Origin: Butyrivibrio sp. WCD3002
GTDB taxonomy: Bacteria > Bacillota > Clostridia > Lachnospirales > Lachnospiraceae
Reading direction: 5' to 3'
Length of the DNA: 64,000 nt
NCBI RefSeq assembly: GCF_000424265.1
Contig: NZ_AUJO01000001.1
Location: forward strand, 744,001-808,000
The stretch's first letter is position 1. Every line of letters starts with the position of its first letter. Below, one piece after another: positions 17,224 to 25,436 of this stretch. The position numbers were made by a program, and so were the translations under genes. A model generated the notes under the pieces. That model was not told the DNA's origin and did not search any database. It worked only from the letters and a program-made list of their open reading frames with translations.

Positions 17224-19335
17224 ATGGGGCTCGTTAATCTTAAGGCAAATGAGATTATCCATAAAAAGGGCGATACAGTCGAAACAATAGAAATTGTCGT
17301 TAAAGGAAAGGTCTGCGTAACTATTGACGGTGAATCGATAACTGTCGAAGTGGGCGGAATACTTGGTGCTGCCGAGCATCCCGGAAAAAAGTATGCCTTC
17401 ACCTACACCTCAATGGAGGAATCAGCTGTTTATTCATACCCCTATTCTTCTCAGGACGACCTTTATAAGGTAGTCAGCTCAAACCCTAAAATATCCCCGA
17501 TCCTTGCCGCTCAGACCATCAAGATAATCGTAAGCTCCATCGACAAATACAACGATGACTACGATAAAATTTGCGCCGAAATCGAGCAGATAAAAAAGGA
17601 TGCGCAGGAATACCCTGTAATGGCTATTTCTGTCGGTCAGGAAGTTGAGCATTTCCCGGAAATTGAAAATGTAAATCCTCCGGAGAAGGTTTCTGCTCTC
17701 TCAGAATGGCAGGAAAAATTCTACAGAACTATGGCTTCAAAAGAGGATCTTCTAAAAAAATACTGCTATGGCTTATCAGCAGATATCGCCAACGGTATGA
17801 TACTGTATTCCATTCAGGCTCTGTCCTTCAATGCGGCCTGTAGGCTGGAGCTTGCAGAATACTATGAAAACATGACAAAGCAGGTTGCTAAATTTAAATC
17901 AACCATGCAGCTTGTCAGAGCTAAAGCTAACGACATGAAGCGTAACGGCACTGAAGGTCAGGCCACAGACATAGATATAAAAGATGCTCTGAATACAATT
18001 CTTCAATACGCTGATGCCGACGAAAAAGCAACAGCAAACTTCAGAGAGATAATCAAGGAATTCAAGGCTACTCCCGGAAGATATGACTCTTCTGATGAGA
18101 GCAGAGCTTTAAGACGAAAGGTAGCTCAGGATTATTACACAATCTATACCTCTGCTTTCCTTCGAAGCCTCAGCGATCCTATGGTTCCGTCCGAGGTTAT
18201 GATGTTCCTTATGTTCGGCTTTGTGGATGAGGAGCTTGCAGGTCTTGAAAACACGAGGCAGCTCTATGTTTTAATGAAAACCTATAAGCCCGACCCTGAA
18301 GGTCTTGTGATGACCTGCTATGAGTGGCTTAAGAAGGTATACGGAATGCAGCGTGAGCCCTCAAGAAATGAATTCGATGAGGACTACTTCACTGCTCTTC
18401 GCACCCTGAAAACAAGTGGTGATATATCCGAAGCTCAGATGGAAGAAATGAAGATGGATCCCCTTGAAAGACTCAAATTCGAGGTAAAGAATCTACTTGC
18501 CCTTGGTAACAGAATGAGCTTTGGACGCCCCTCCATGTACGTTCCTGTTTTTGATTCGGAAAATGTGGTACGTCCACTTGATACCGCTTATGTTGATTAC
18601 AAAAAAATTCATGATTTTTATGACTATATCCGCTCTGTTGATTATTCTGTTTTCTGCAGAGGCGGACTGTATTCAAATGTCGAAATAAATGTACCGCAGG
18701 TTCTTCTAAACGAAGACGTAACGCCTATAATGATTCTTATGCCAAATATGGGAAGCAGAGCCGCTGTATGGCAGGAAATTGAAGGCAAAAAGCGAAACAC
18801 TCCCGCAAGACTTATAATTTCCATCTTTAATACTGAGACACTTGATGATATTCTTATTAAGTTGTGTGGTGAGTTCCGCTGGGAGATGTGTAAGACCGAG
18901 CAGGGTGTTCACTGGAACGATGTAACAGATCCTTCTCTTACATCCATGTACTGTGATTATCTGCAGTTTTACAAGAAGAACCACTCTCTTTCTACAGACA
19001 TGAAGGAAAAGCTGAAAACCCAGCTTCAGAAATTCAACAACAACTACAAGAATGTATTTGTCAGCGATTACATCAGCTATATTAAGTTTGAAGCCAACGC
19101 TTCACCCCGCCTTAACAAGATTGCCAGGGAAATCCTCTTCACCTTCTGCCCCTTCTCCAAGGAGCTTCGTGAAAAGATGGCGGACAATCCTCAATACGGC
19201 GAGCTGATAAAGAAGTTCACAGCCCACAATGCCGGTCTTGCAAGGCCTCTTACCAATATCATGAAGAGGCTGCAAAATGAAGGCATTGAAATACCTGATG
19301 AGCTTAAGACACAATACGAATTTTTCAAAAAATAA
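17224..19335 (+). CDS. Large protein with N-terminal CNB-like domain, function unknown
   Basis: 703 residues with no membrane segment. Residues ~1-110 resemble a cyclic-nucleotide-binding beta-roll (LKANEIIHKKGDTVETIEIV, VKGKVCVTIDG, GGILGAAE). The phosphate-binding cassette is not conserved, because the usual Glu and Arg are not seen after LGAAEHPGKK. The remaining ~590 residues are helical and match no family I know. There is no helix-turn-helix, so it is not a Crp-type activator. AAGGGGG precedes the ATG. The short four-cysteine gene at 19396 follows after 60 bases and is probably cotranscribed. Only the N-terminal call is supported. Confidence 0.8.
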   Translation: MGLVNLKANEIIHKKGDTVETIEIVVKGKVCVTIDGESITVEVGGILGAAEHPGKKYAFTYTSMEESAVYSYPYSSQDDLYKVVSSNPKISPILAAQTIKIIVSSIDKYNDDYDKICAEIEQIKKDAQEYPVMAISVGQEVEHFPEIENVNPPEKVSALSEWQEKFYRTMASKEDLLKKYCYGLSADIANGMILYSIQALSFNAACRLELAEYYENMTKQVAKFKSTMQLVRAKANDMKRNGTEGQATDIDIKDALNTILQYADADEKATANFREIIKEFKATPGRYDSSDESRALRRKVAQDYYTIYTSAFLRSLSDPMVPSEVMMFLMFGFVDEELAGLENTRQLYVLMKTYKPDPEGLVMTCYEWLKKVYGMQREPSRNEFDEDYFTALRTLKTSGDISEAQMEEMKMDPLERLKFEVKNLLALGNRMSFGRPSMYVPVFDSENVVRPLDTAYVDYKKIHDFYDYIRSVDYSVFCRGGLYSNVEINVPQVLLNEDVTPIMILMPNMGSRAAVWQEIEGKKRNTPARLIISIFNTETLDDILIKLCGEFRWEMCKTEQGVHWNDVTDPSLTSMYCDYLQFYKKNHSLSTDMKEKLKTQLQKFNNNYKNVFVSDYISYIKFEANASPRLNKIAREILFTFCPFSKELREKMADNPQYGELIKKFTAHNAGLARPLTNIMKRLQNEGIEIPDELKTQYEFFKK

Positions 19336-19395
19336 CAACCATGCTGCCGCTTAATTCCGTGCAGCAATACTATGAAATTTGCGAGGTAAAGATTT

Positions 19396-19572
19396 ATGCA
19401 AATGCACTGTGATGACTGCACCTACTATGAATACGATGAAGACGACGAAGCATACTACTGCGGCGTCAACATGGATGAGGACGATTACGCCAAGCTGATG
19501 AATAACTCTCACAGCGAATGTCCTTACTACAGAAATAATAATGAGTACGAAGTTGTAAAACATCAGATGTGA
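19396..19572 (+). CDS. Small acidic four-cysteine protein (DUF6472-like)
   Basis: A 58-residue protein, MQMHCDDCTYYEYDEDDE at its start, with Cys5, Cys8, Cys22 and Cys42 spaced as a possible zinc or metal site and a strongly acidic first half. GAGG lies upstream of the ATG. The frame is closed by a terminator 14 bases after the stop, which supports it as a real gene. It resembles the small DUF6472 family as I remember it; no function is known. It probably forms an operon with the CNB-like gene. Confidence 0.8.
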   Translation: MQMHCDDCTYYEYDEDDEAYYCGVNMDEDDYAKLMNNSHSECPYYRNNNEYEVVKHQM

Positions 19573-19585
19573 TAACTATGTAAAA

Positions 19586-19614
19586 CGAGCCCCGGATTGA
19601 ATTTCCGGGGCTCG
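19586..19614. terminator. Bidirectional terminator
   Basis: A perfect 11-bp stem (CGAGCCCCGGA and its complement) with a 7-base loop. GAGTTAGTTTT follows on the plus strand and TTTTACATAG on the minus strand. It separates the convergent small four-cysteine gene and mscL. Confidence 0.88.
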
Positions 19615-19629
19615 AGTTAGTTTTGTGAT

Positions 19630-20115
19630 TTATTTAAGATCAGATGTGCAGCAAGGGCACTTTGTTGCTTCGATGTTGATCTCGCTCTTGCAGTGAGGGC
19701 AGATCTTGGTTGTAGGAGCTGCCTCCTCTTCTTCCTTCTTAACGCGATCGCTGAGCTTATTCAGTGACTTAACGATACAGAAGATAACCAGAGCCATTAA
19801 CAGGAAATTGATGATAGCTGTGATGAATACACCATAGTTAAGTGTTGCTGCTCCTGCTTCCTGAGCTGCTGCAAGTGTGCTGTAGCTTGATCCGTCAAGA
19901 GATACAAACCAGTTAGAGAAATCGATTCCACCTGTAAGCATGCTGATAATCGGCATTATAATGTCATTTACAAGAGAATTGATGATTCCCTGGAATGCTC
20001 CACCGATGATAACACCGACTGCCAGATCCATTACGTTGCCACGCATGATAAACTCACGGAACTCGTTAGCAAATCCCTTACCTTTTTCTACTGCTTTTGC
20101 CTTATCTACTGCCAT
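19630..20115 (-). CDS. mscL: Large-conductance mechanosensitive channel with zinc-ribbon tail
   Basis: A pentameric safety valve for osmotic downshock. It is 161 residues: the MscL signature [22 protein letters not shown]1 with the gate, a periplasmic loop, TM2 near 85-105, then a C-terminal zinc ribbon, KICPHCKSE ... CPCC (two CxxC pairs). Classical MscL is shorter and lacks the ribbon. The start is ATG at 20115, with GGGAGGTAG upstream, rather than the earlier in-frame start at 20133. An extended -10 (TGCTATAAT on the minus strand) lies in the upstream spacer. Confidence 0.95.
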   Translation of the reverse strand: MAVDKAKAVEKGKGFANEFREFIMRGNVMDLAVGVIIGGAFQGIINSLVNDIIMPIISMLTGGIDFSNWFVSLDGSSYSTLAAAQEAGAATLNYGVFITAIINFLLMALVIFCIVKSLNKLSDRVKKEEEEAAPTTKICPHCKSEINIEATKCPCCTSDLK

Positions 20116-20254
20116 AACACTACCTCCCAACAAAATATTTTCAAATAAAATATTACTTGTTCATACCACTTGAAATTATAGCACAATTTGGCTATTATTA
20201 AATAGTTGTTTGAACAATTACTTGAATAAAATGTAGTTGTTAACAGCAATACTT

Positions 20255-20325
20255 GCAGGACTAGTACATCGGTAGTATGTCAGCTTCCCAAGCTGAAGAG
20301 GCGGGTTCGACTCCCGTGTTCTGCT
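20255..20325 (+). tRNA. tRNA-Gly(CCC)
   Basis: A 71-base cloverleaf: the acceptor stem GCAGGAC pairs with GTTCTGC, the anticodon stem TCAGC with GCTGA, and the loop TTCCCAA gives anticodon CCC. The T arm is GCGGG-TTCGACT-CCCGT and the discriminator is T. CCA is not encoded. The terminator at 20327 follows directly. Confidence 0.95.
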
Positions 20326-20326
20326 T

Positions 20327-20367
20327 AGCCTCAAAGTCGCATGGTTATGCGGTTTTGAGGCTTTTTT
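20327..20367 (+). terminator. Terminator after tRNA-Gly
   Basis: The outer stem AGCCTCAAA/TTTGAGGCT and inner stem CGCAT/ATGCG are followed by TTTTTT. It begins two bases after the tRNA. Confidence 0.88.
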
Positions 20368-20386
20368 CAAAGAGAGGGGACTTTTT

Positions 20387-21361
20387 ATGAGACATATCTA
20401 TTCTTACTTTCTGTCACTTATCACGATAATCGTTATCTCATCAGCGCCGACAATAGCTCATGCGGCAGAAAAGCCGAAAGGAAAAATAGTTTACCACTCA
20501 TATTCAGACTATAATGCCCAGGATAGCAACATATATCTGTATGATTTTGGCTCAGATACCCTTGCATGCCTGAGCACTAATTGGAGTGACATTAAAAATC
20601 CCATGAATGCCTGCTTTAGAAAAGACGGAAAAGCAATCACTTTCATGGGACAGACTACTGATGATGAATGGGATATCTATGAGTATACCTTTGGAGAAAA
20701 AAATCCCCGCAATCTTACTAAAGGTAACGGTCTTGATGATGAGGATCCAAAATATGATCCCAAGGGAAAATATATAATTTTTAAGCAAAGTAATCCAAAG
20801 GGAAAGGGAACAAGAATTGTAAGATACAGCCTTAAATCCTCCAGGCAAAAGGTACTGATCACAGGTTCTTCCGAAAAGTCCATGCCCTACTACAGTAAAA
20901 ATGGAAAGAAGATTTTTTACGTAGAAGGAAAGGGGAAAAACATGTTTATAAAGGTAGCATCTGCCGGCAATAAAAATGGCACTTCTTCCAAAGAGAATCG
21001 TTCCCTTTATAAAGAGGCCGGAGTTCAGTCCTACTATCCTATAGTAAGCGACAACGGAAAATATCTGTACTTCTCGAAAGGCTATAATAAGTGCAACAGG
21101 GTAGATCAGATCATCAGATATAATCTAAAAACAGGAAAAGCAAAATCCTTAAAATGTAACAGCAGGCACTATGATTGCTCAGATGCCTGCTGTGTTTCCT
21201 CAAAATATATAATTGTAAGCAGCTCCAAAAAGGGAGGCCGTGGTGGTTATGACCTATACCTTGTCAATGTAAAAACCGGAGCCATGACAAGTCTCTCTGC
21301 TTTTAATCAGAACATAAATACACCCCTGGAAGAACTTGGCTGCGATTACTATGATGGCTGA
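20387..21361 (+). CDS. Secreted beta-propeller (PD40/TolB-like) protein
   Basis: 324 residues with a signal peptide (hydrophobic ~8-23, cleavage near AHA-AEK). About five blade-like repeats follow, each with a hydrophobic strand then a turn: IYLYDFGSDT, DIYEYTFGEKNPRNLT, RIVRYSLKSSRQ, QIIRYNLKTGKAKS, DLYLVNVKTGAMTSL. This is the pattern of TolB/PD40 propellers, which usually bind proteins or sugars. There is no membrane anchor or catalytic motif. GAGAGGGGA precedes the ATG. It stands alone between tRNA-Gly and a convergent secreted protein; role unknown. Confidence 0.82.
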   Translation: MRHIYSYFLSLITIIVISSAPTIAHAAEKPKGKIVYHSYSDYNAQDSNIYLYDFGSDTLACLSTNWSDIKNPMNACFRKDGKAITFMGQTTDDEWDIYEYTFGEKNPRNLTKGNGLDDEDPKYDPKGKYIIFKQSNPKGKGTRIVRYSLKSSRQKVLITGSSEKSMPYYSKNGKKIFYVEGKGKNMFIKVASAGNKNGTSSKENRSLYKEAGVQSYYPIVSDNGKYLYFSKGYNKCNRVDQIIRYNLKTGKAKSLKCNSRHYDCSDACCVSSKYIIVSSSKKGGRGGYDLYLVNVKTGAMTSLSAFNQNINTPLEELGCDYYDG

Positions 21362-21387
21362 TAAAGATAAAATGCCACCTTTATCAT

Positions 21388-22200
21388 TTACTTCTCATAG
21401 TTCACAAGCTTATATAAGACAAAGTCTCTGTATTCAATAGTCTTTGAATACTTGTCCTTGTAATAGATACGGAATTTGGTCTGCGCATTCATTTCATGGC
21501 TTGAAACTTCATAACCATAGAACTTAAATGCGACTTTATATGCCACATTTGACAAAGCTACCGATGATCCGTTTTTTACCTTTTTAATATCTTTTACGGT
21601 TTCTATTTCGCCATTTTCCTTTGTCGCATGCTTATAGGATATCTTTTCTATTCGCACAAGTTTGTATCCCGGAGTCATGGTAACTTTAAACTTTCCTTTT
21701 GCAGGATAGTTCATTCTGGGAAACTCATCAAGTGCAGGATACGGAATCTGTTTACCTCCAAAGGTTATCTTCTTAATGGGGTAATCGTCGTAAGCATAGA
21801 CCATGATTTTCTTTTTCTCACGACTTCCATCCTCTTTTACAATATCAAAGGTGACCTTGTATTTTCCTGCCTTTAAAGCGTAAAATCCCATATCAATTTC
21901 AGTGGTCAGCTCGTTATTTCTGTAGGCGGTTAATGTTTGAGTATTGAAAGTCTTAAACTTCTTACTATAAGTTTTTATGCTCTCTACATGTACTGCTCCA
22001 TCATATTCTGCCTCCATAGCGTGATTGAAAGCAGAATCTACTCTGATCCTTATTCTTTTAGGTGTATAGTTACGGGGCGGATAGGTATCTCTCACCGAAA
22101 ACTGAACTGCTTTAGCAGTAATGGCATGGTTCCCGTTTACGAGTAATATCGCTGCAAATAATAGGGCTAATAATCCTGTCCACTTATTCCTGGTTTTCAT
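21388..22200 (-). CDS. Secreted protein of unknown function
   Basis: 270 residues with a signal peptide (MKTRNKWTGLLALLFAAILL, cleavage near ITAKA). The rest is basic, tyrosine-rich, apparently all-beta and free of catalytic motifs; I do not recognise the family. The start chosen is ATG at 22200, with GAGAGGATTAAAA upstream, because it places the signal peptide at the N-terminus; a longer frame up to 22317 crosses the repeat array. The phased array at 22223-22454 lies directly upstream and so covers its promoter or leader. Confidence 0.8.
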   Translation of the reverse strand: MKTRNKWTGLLALLFAAILLVNGNHAITAKAVQFSVRDTYPPRNYTPKRIRIRVDSAFNHAMEAEYDGAVHVESIKTYSKKFKTFNTQTLTAYRNNELTTEIDMGFYALKAGKYKVTFDIVKEDGSREKKKIMVYAYDDYPIKKITFGGKQIPYPALDEFPRMNYPAKGKFKVTMTPGYKLVRIEKISYKHATKENGEIETVKDIKKVKNGSSVALSNVAYKVAFKFYGYEVSSHEMNAQTKFRIYYKDKYSKTIEYRDFVLYKLVNYEK

Positions 22201-22222
22201 TTTTAATCCTCTCGTTGTTTTA

Positions 22223-22454
22223 TTACGTGGAAAATATTGTTTTTCTTTTTTCATCCCCGTAATTTTTAGCCATTTTTCCGCCATTCTTACGTGGATGAAT
22301 CTCATTTCTCTAAGCACCCCCGTAATCCTGAGCCTTTTTTTCCGCCAATCTTACGTGGATAAATCACATTTTCCCATTCATCCCCGTAATCCACTTCACC
22401 ATTTCCTGATTTTCTTACGTGAATAAATATTGTTTTTCACGATACCCACGTAAT
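22223..22454. repeat. Array of alternating inverted half-sites spaced 32 bp
   Basis: TTACGTGG (or TTACGTGA) occurs at 22223, 22287, 22351 and 22415, exactly 64 bp apart. CCCCGTAA (CCACGTAA in the last unit) occurs at 22255, 22318, 22382 and 22446, midway between them. The half-sites are therefore inverted relative to each other and recur every 31-33 bp, about three helical turns. Sequence between half-sites is T-rich and less conserved. Related half-sites with the same spacing occur at 48479-48549. Confidence 0.9.
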
Positions 22455-22594
22455 TCAAAACAGCAACTGTAAAAAACTAAAAAGCAGCTAATGATTGACC
22501 GACCTTCCATAAATCATTTGACACTACCCAAAAATATTGAATGTTGCAGAACACAACAGAATAAGTTTTAGCATTCCGTGTGAATATACGCAAT

Positions 22595-22632
22595 AAAAAA
22601 GGCGCATGTTCCATAAGGCTCATGCACCTTTT
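22595..22632 (-). terminator. Terminator after cstA
   Basis: Stem AAAGGTGCATG/CATGCGCCTTT read on the minus strand, followed by TTTTTT. It lies 27 bases beyond the cstA stop. Confidence 0.85.
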
Positions 22633-22658
22633 GTCCTTTAATTATGTTATGAAATTAC

Positions 22659-24398
22659 TTATGCTGCCTTCTTTGCACTCTTTTCAACATACTGACCGTA
22701 AAGTGTCTTTGCTGCGATTCCTGCAAGTACCAGTGAAAGAACGATCAGAAGTACTGCGATAGCTGACTGGATGAGGGCCCAAACATCAGCTGCTCCGCTA
22801 AGGTATGCTGTCATCTTTGCCATAATTGTCTGAACCAGCGAGCAGATAGTTACTGCAAGCATGAATACCATGGGAACATAGAACATCTTGTTGTTCTTTC
22901 CAACCTGACCAAGCCATGTGCATACTGCAAGAAGTCCGATAGCTGCAAGAAGCTGGTTAGCTGCACCAAAGAGAGGCCAAATCTTTGTATAACCTGTCAT
23001 ACCAAGGCTTACACCAAGTACAACTGTGATAGCTGTTGCTACGTAAGGATTAGCAAGAACCTTTTTGTAGCCTGCAAGATCCTTCTTGTCAACATCCTGA
23101 TCCACGAAGAATTCCTGGAACATATATCTTGCAAGGCGTGTAGCTGTATCAAGCGATGTAAGGCAGAAAACTGAAACTGCAAGGATCAGCATCTGGTACA
23201 TGATGTTTTGGAGACCGGGTGCGAAGGATCCGATCATCGCTGATAAGCCGCCTGCAAATACCTGAGTGGGGCTAGCGTAAGCACCCTCAGCTGCTGCGCT
23301 CCATACGAAGCCGATAGCACAAAGTGAAATAACTGCAACTGCACACTCGATAAGCATTGAACCATAAGCTACAGGCTGTGCGTGCTTCTCGTTGTCAAGC
23401 TGCTTAGCTGTTGTTCCTGAAGATACAAGTGAGTGGAAACCTGAAATAGCTCCACATGCAATTGTCACGAAAAGTGCAGGGAAAGCTGTACCTGTTGTAA
23501 ATACGCCTGTTCCCTTAAGTGCTGCATCACCGAAAGCAGGTACTGAGAAGCTTCCGTTTCCTGTTACAACGCCGCCGATAACTGCGATCACGCCTGCTGC
23601 GATCATGAAGTAAAGCAGGAATGAGCTAAGGTAATCTCTGGGCTGAAGCAGAATCCATACAGGAGTTACGCTGGCAACAAGGATATATGCTCCAACGATC
23701 CACATCCATGAATTGTAAGTAAGTGAAATCGGATGGAAATTAAGACCGATTGCCACGATTGCTGCGATACCTGCAACGCCAAGAACTGATGCTACAACGA
23801 TGTTGGTATTTTTTCTGTAAACAAAGTATCCAAAGGCCATTGCCAGACCGATGAACAGAATAGAAATCATAGCGGTTGACTCATTAGCTGCAAGAGCTGC
23901 TCCCTCTACTGCTGCGCCTGCTGAGGTTGTGCTGCCGAAGGTGCTTGCAACGATTGAGCTGAAAGCTGCAACAACAAGAAGCAGTGTCAGATAACCAAAG
24001 GTAAGGAAAAGTCTCTTAGCTTTTCTTCCCATTGAATCATCGATGATCTCACCGATTGACTGTCCCTTGTGACGAAGTGATGCTACAAGAGCTCCAAAAT
24101 CATGAACTCCACCAAAGAAAATTCCTCCGATAAGAACCCAGAGTAAAACAGGTACCCAACCAAAAACCGCTGCCTGGATAGGTCCGTTGATCGGGCCTGC
24201 ACCTGCGATAGATGAAAAATGATGTCCCATAACTACGGGTGTTTTTGCAGGAACATAATCCATACCGTCCTCAAGCTCGTGAGCCGGTGTTTTCCTACTG
24301 GGATCAATCCCCCACTGTTTTGCAAGATATCCGCCATATACCACGTAACCTACGGCAAGTATGGCTAAACTTGCGATCAAAAGTACTGCTGCATTCAT
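22659..24398 (-). CDS. cstA: CstA family carbon-starvation transporter
   Basis: 579 residues with about 15 membrane segments. CstA/BtsT proteins take up pyruvate or peptides when carbon is short. Family motifs are VMGHHFSSIAGAGPINGPIQ, FFGGVHDFGALVASLRHKGQ and SGFHSLVSSGTTAKQL. The length falls between the short Firmicutes CstA and the long E. coli form. A strong AAGGAGGAG precedes the ATG. The 190-residue gene lies 33 bases upstream and is probably in the same operon. Confidence 0.95.
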   Translation of the reverse strand: MNAAVLLIASLAILAVGYVVYGGYLAKQWGIDPSRKTPAHELEDGMDYVPAKTPVVMGHHFSSIAGAGPINGPIQAAVFGWVPVLLWVLIGGIFFGGVHDFGALVASLRHKGQSIGEIIDDSMGRKAKRLFLTFGYLTLLLVVAAFSSIVASTFGSTTSAGAAVEGAALAANESTAMISILFIGLAMAFGYFVYRKNTNIVVASVLGVAGIAAIVAIGLNFHPISLTYNSWMWIVGAYILVASVTPVWILLQPRDYLSSFLLYFMIAAGVIAVIGGVVTGNGSFSVPAFGDAALKGTGVFTTGTAFPALFVTIACGAISGFHSLVSSGTTAKQLDNEKHAQPVAYGSMLIECAVAVISLCAIGFVWSAAAEGAYASPTQVFAGGLSAMIGSFAPGLQNIMYQMLILAVSVFCLTSLDTATRLARYMFQEFFVDQDVDKKDLAGYKKVLANPYVATAITVVLGVSLGMTGYTKIWPLFGAANQLLAAIGLLAVCTWLGQVGKNNKMFYVPMVFMLAVTICSLVQTIMAKMTAYLSGAADVWALIQSAIAVLLIVLSLVLAGIAAKTLYGQYVEKSAKKAA

Positions 24399-24431
24399 TA
24401 CTTCTCTCCTCCTTATTCCCCATTATGTATA

Positions 24432-25004
24432 TCAACAGGCTATTTCACCTGAAGATGGGCTTGTTTCCTTTCTCCCCTGTTTATCAAATACATCCTGCAA
24501 AAGCTTTCTCATATCCTTTGCATTGGAATTTGTAACAATTTCCTCTGACTTCATGGAAACCGCTGCAATCCTGGCTTCACTGTGTCCCCTGAAGTTAAAC
24601 ATATAGCCTTTATCAAACTTAAATTTCTTAACTTCCTTTTTTACTTCATCAGAAATCTCATCATCTGTCAGGATAACGAAGGTCAGATAGCTGCACATAT
24701 GGTCCTTTTCAGGATATTTGCCGCCCTTCCTTACAAGCTGCGGCTCAATGGTCTGTGTAATCTGCTCTCTGATTAAATCAAAAGTAGCTGCGTTTAATGT
24801 ATCTTCCTCTATGAAAAAAACATGCTCAAATGCATTCACAGCCCAGAGCTGAGCTTCCTTTCTAAGTACGTATTTTTCACTGAAGGAATGAAAATACGCA
24901 TAGGCAGGATAAACAGCATTCCCTAATTTGAAATTTTCAGTTATATCGAAATTTACCCGATAGCGGTAAAGAAGGTCTTTCAGATAATCCCCTTTTGATA
25001 TCAT
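24432..25004 (-). CDS. Hypothetical protein upstream of cstA
   Basis: A 190-residue soluble, charged protein with no signal peptide or membrane segment. I do not recognise the family. Visible features are aromatic-rich stretches (FEHVFFIEEDTL, FDKGYMFNFRGHSEARIAAV). GGGAGAG lies upstream of the ATG. Position and spacing suggest cotranscription with cstA and a linked function, perhaps regulation of the transporter, but that is only context. Confidence 0.8.
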   Translation of the reverse strand: MISKGDYLKDLLYRYRVNFDITENFKLGNAVYPAYAYFHSFSEKYVLRKEAQLWAVNAFEHVFFIEEDTLNAATFDLIREQITQTIEPQLVRKGGKYPEKDHMCSYLTFVILTDDEISDEVKKEVKKFKFDKGYMFNFRGHSEARIAAVSMKSEEIVTNSNAKDMRKLLQDVFDKQGRKETSPSSGEIAC

Positions 25005-25217
25005 TTTCTCTCTCCCTGAAACCCGATTTTAATCAATTAAACTTAATCAAGTTTCTTGATGTTTTTATACAAAACAACTTAGAAAATACTTTATCACTTT
25101 GACGCGTTATTGCAAGATGACAAAATTAATCTCTTATTATATTAATTTTGTAATGTCTTTTCCTGTTTGGAATTATCCAGAAGCGGTCAGAATTATTTAG
25201 ATCTGTAAAAACTAAAA

Positions 25218-25238
25218 ACCGCAGCCTATAGCCGCGGT
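25218..25238 (-). terminator. Terminator after the 27-residue peptide gene
   Basis: On the minus strand ACCGC pairs with GCGGT around a short GC-rich inner stem, followed by TTTTTAGTTTTT. It lies 15 bases beyond the peptide stop codon. Confidence 0.75.
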
Positions 25239-25253
25239 CCTCAGTCACATTGG

Positions 25254-25337
25254 TTATTCTTCCGGTGCTGTTCTGGGAACGAACCAGATAACACCGACTG
25301 CGATCAAAAAGACGATCGCTGCTAAAACATGAACCAT
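25254..25337 (-). CDS. 27-residue single-pass membrane peptide
   Basis: The predicted peptide begins MVHVLAAIVFLIAVGVIWF and ends VPRTAPEE: one membrane helix and a short charged tail. Three signals support it as a gene. GGGGAG stands nine bases before this ATG, a TATAAT (25381-25376, minus strand) lies upstream, and a terminator follows the stop. A longer start at 25355 would overlap the ribosome binding site. Such peptides often tune membrane complexes, but the target is not deducible here. It is too short for routine annotation. Confidence 0.7.
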   Translation of the reverse strand: MVHVLAAIVFLIAVGVIWFVPRTAPEE

Positions 25338-25375
25338 AAATCCTACTCCCCTCATATTCGGTTTCACTTACTGTC

Positions 25376-25381
25376 ATTATA
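25376..25381 (-). promoter_or_regulatory. -10 element of the small peptide gene
   Basis: TATAAT on the minus strand, 20 bases upstream of the first possible start at 25355. No good -35 is seen at the ideal distance, so the promoter is only partly supported. Confidence 0.5.
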
Positions 25382-25436
25382 TCGGATAATTTATGGAAAG
25401 TTTATAGCCAATTTATAAGTATTTTTAAATTAATTC

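Larger units (their letters stand above)
22201..22658. other. Intergenic spacer with phased repeat array
   Basis: 458 bases without a protein gene. It holds the array at 22223-22454, about 140 AT-rich bases in which I see nothing definite, and the cstA terminator at 22595-22632. Confidence 0.8.

Noticed and set aside
22223..22454. CRISPR array
   Set aside because: Repeats are only 8-10 bases, alternate in orientation and the intervening sequence is T-rich and partly similar; no cas gene is near.
25126..25377. 83-codon minus-strand frame over the small-peptide locus
   Set aside because: It runs through the terminator and in a different frame from the peptide with the ribosome binding site; composition is not protein-like.
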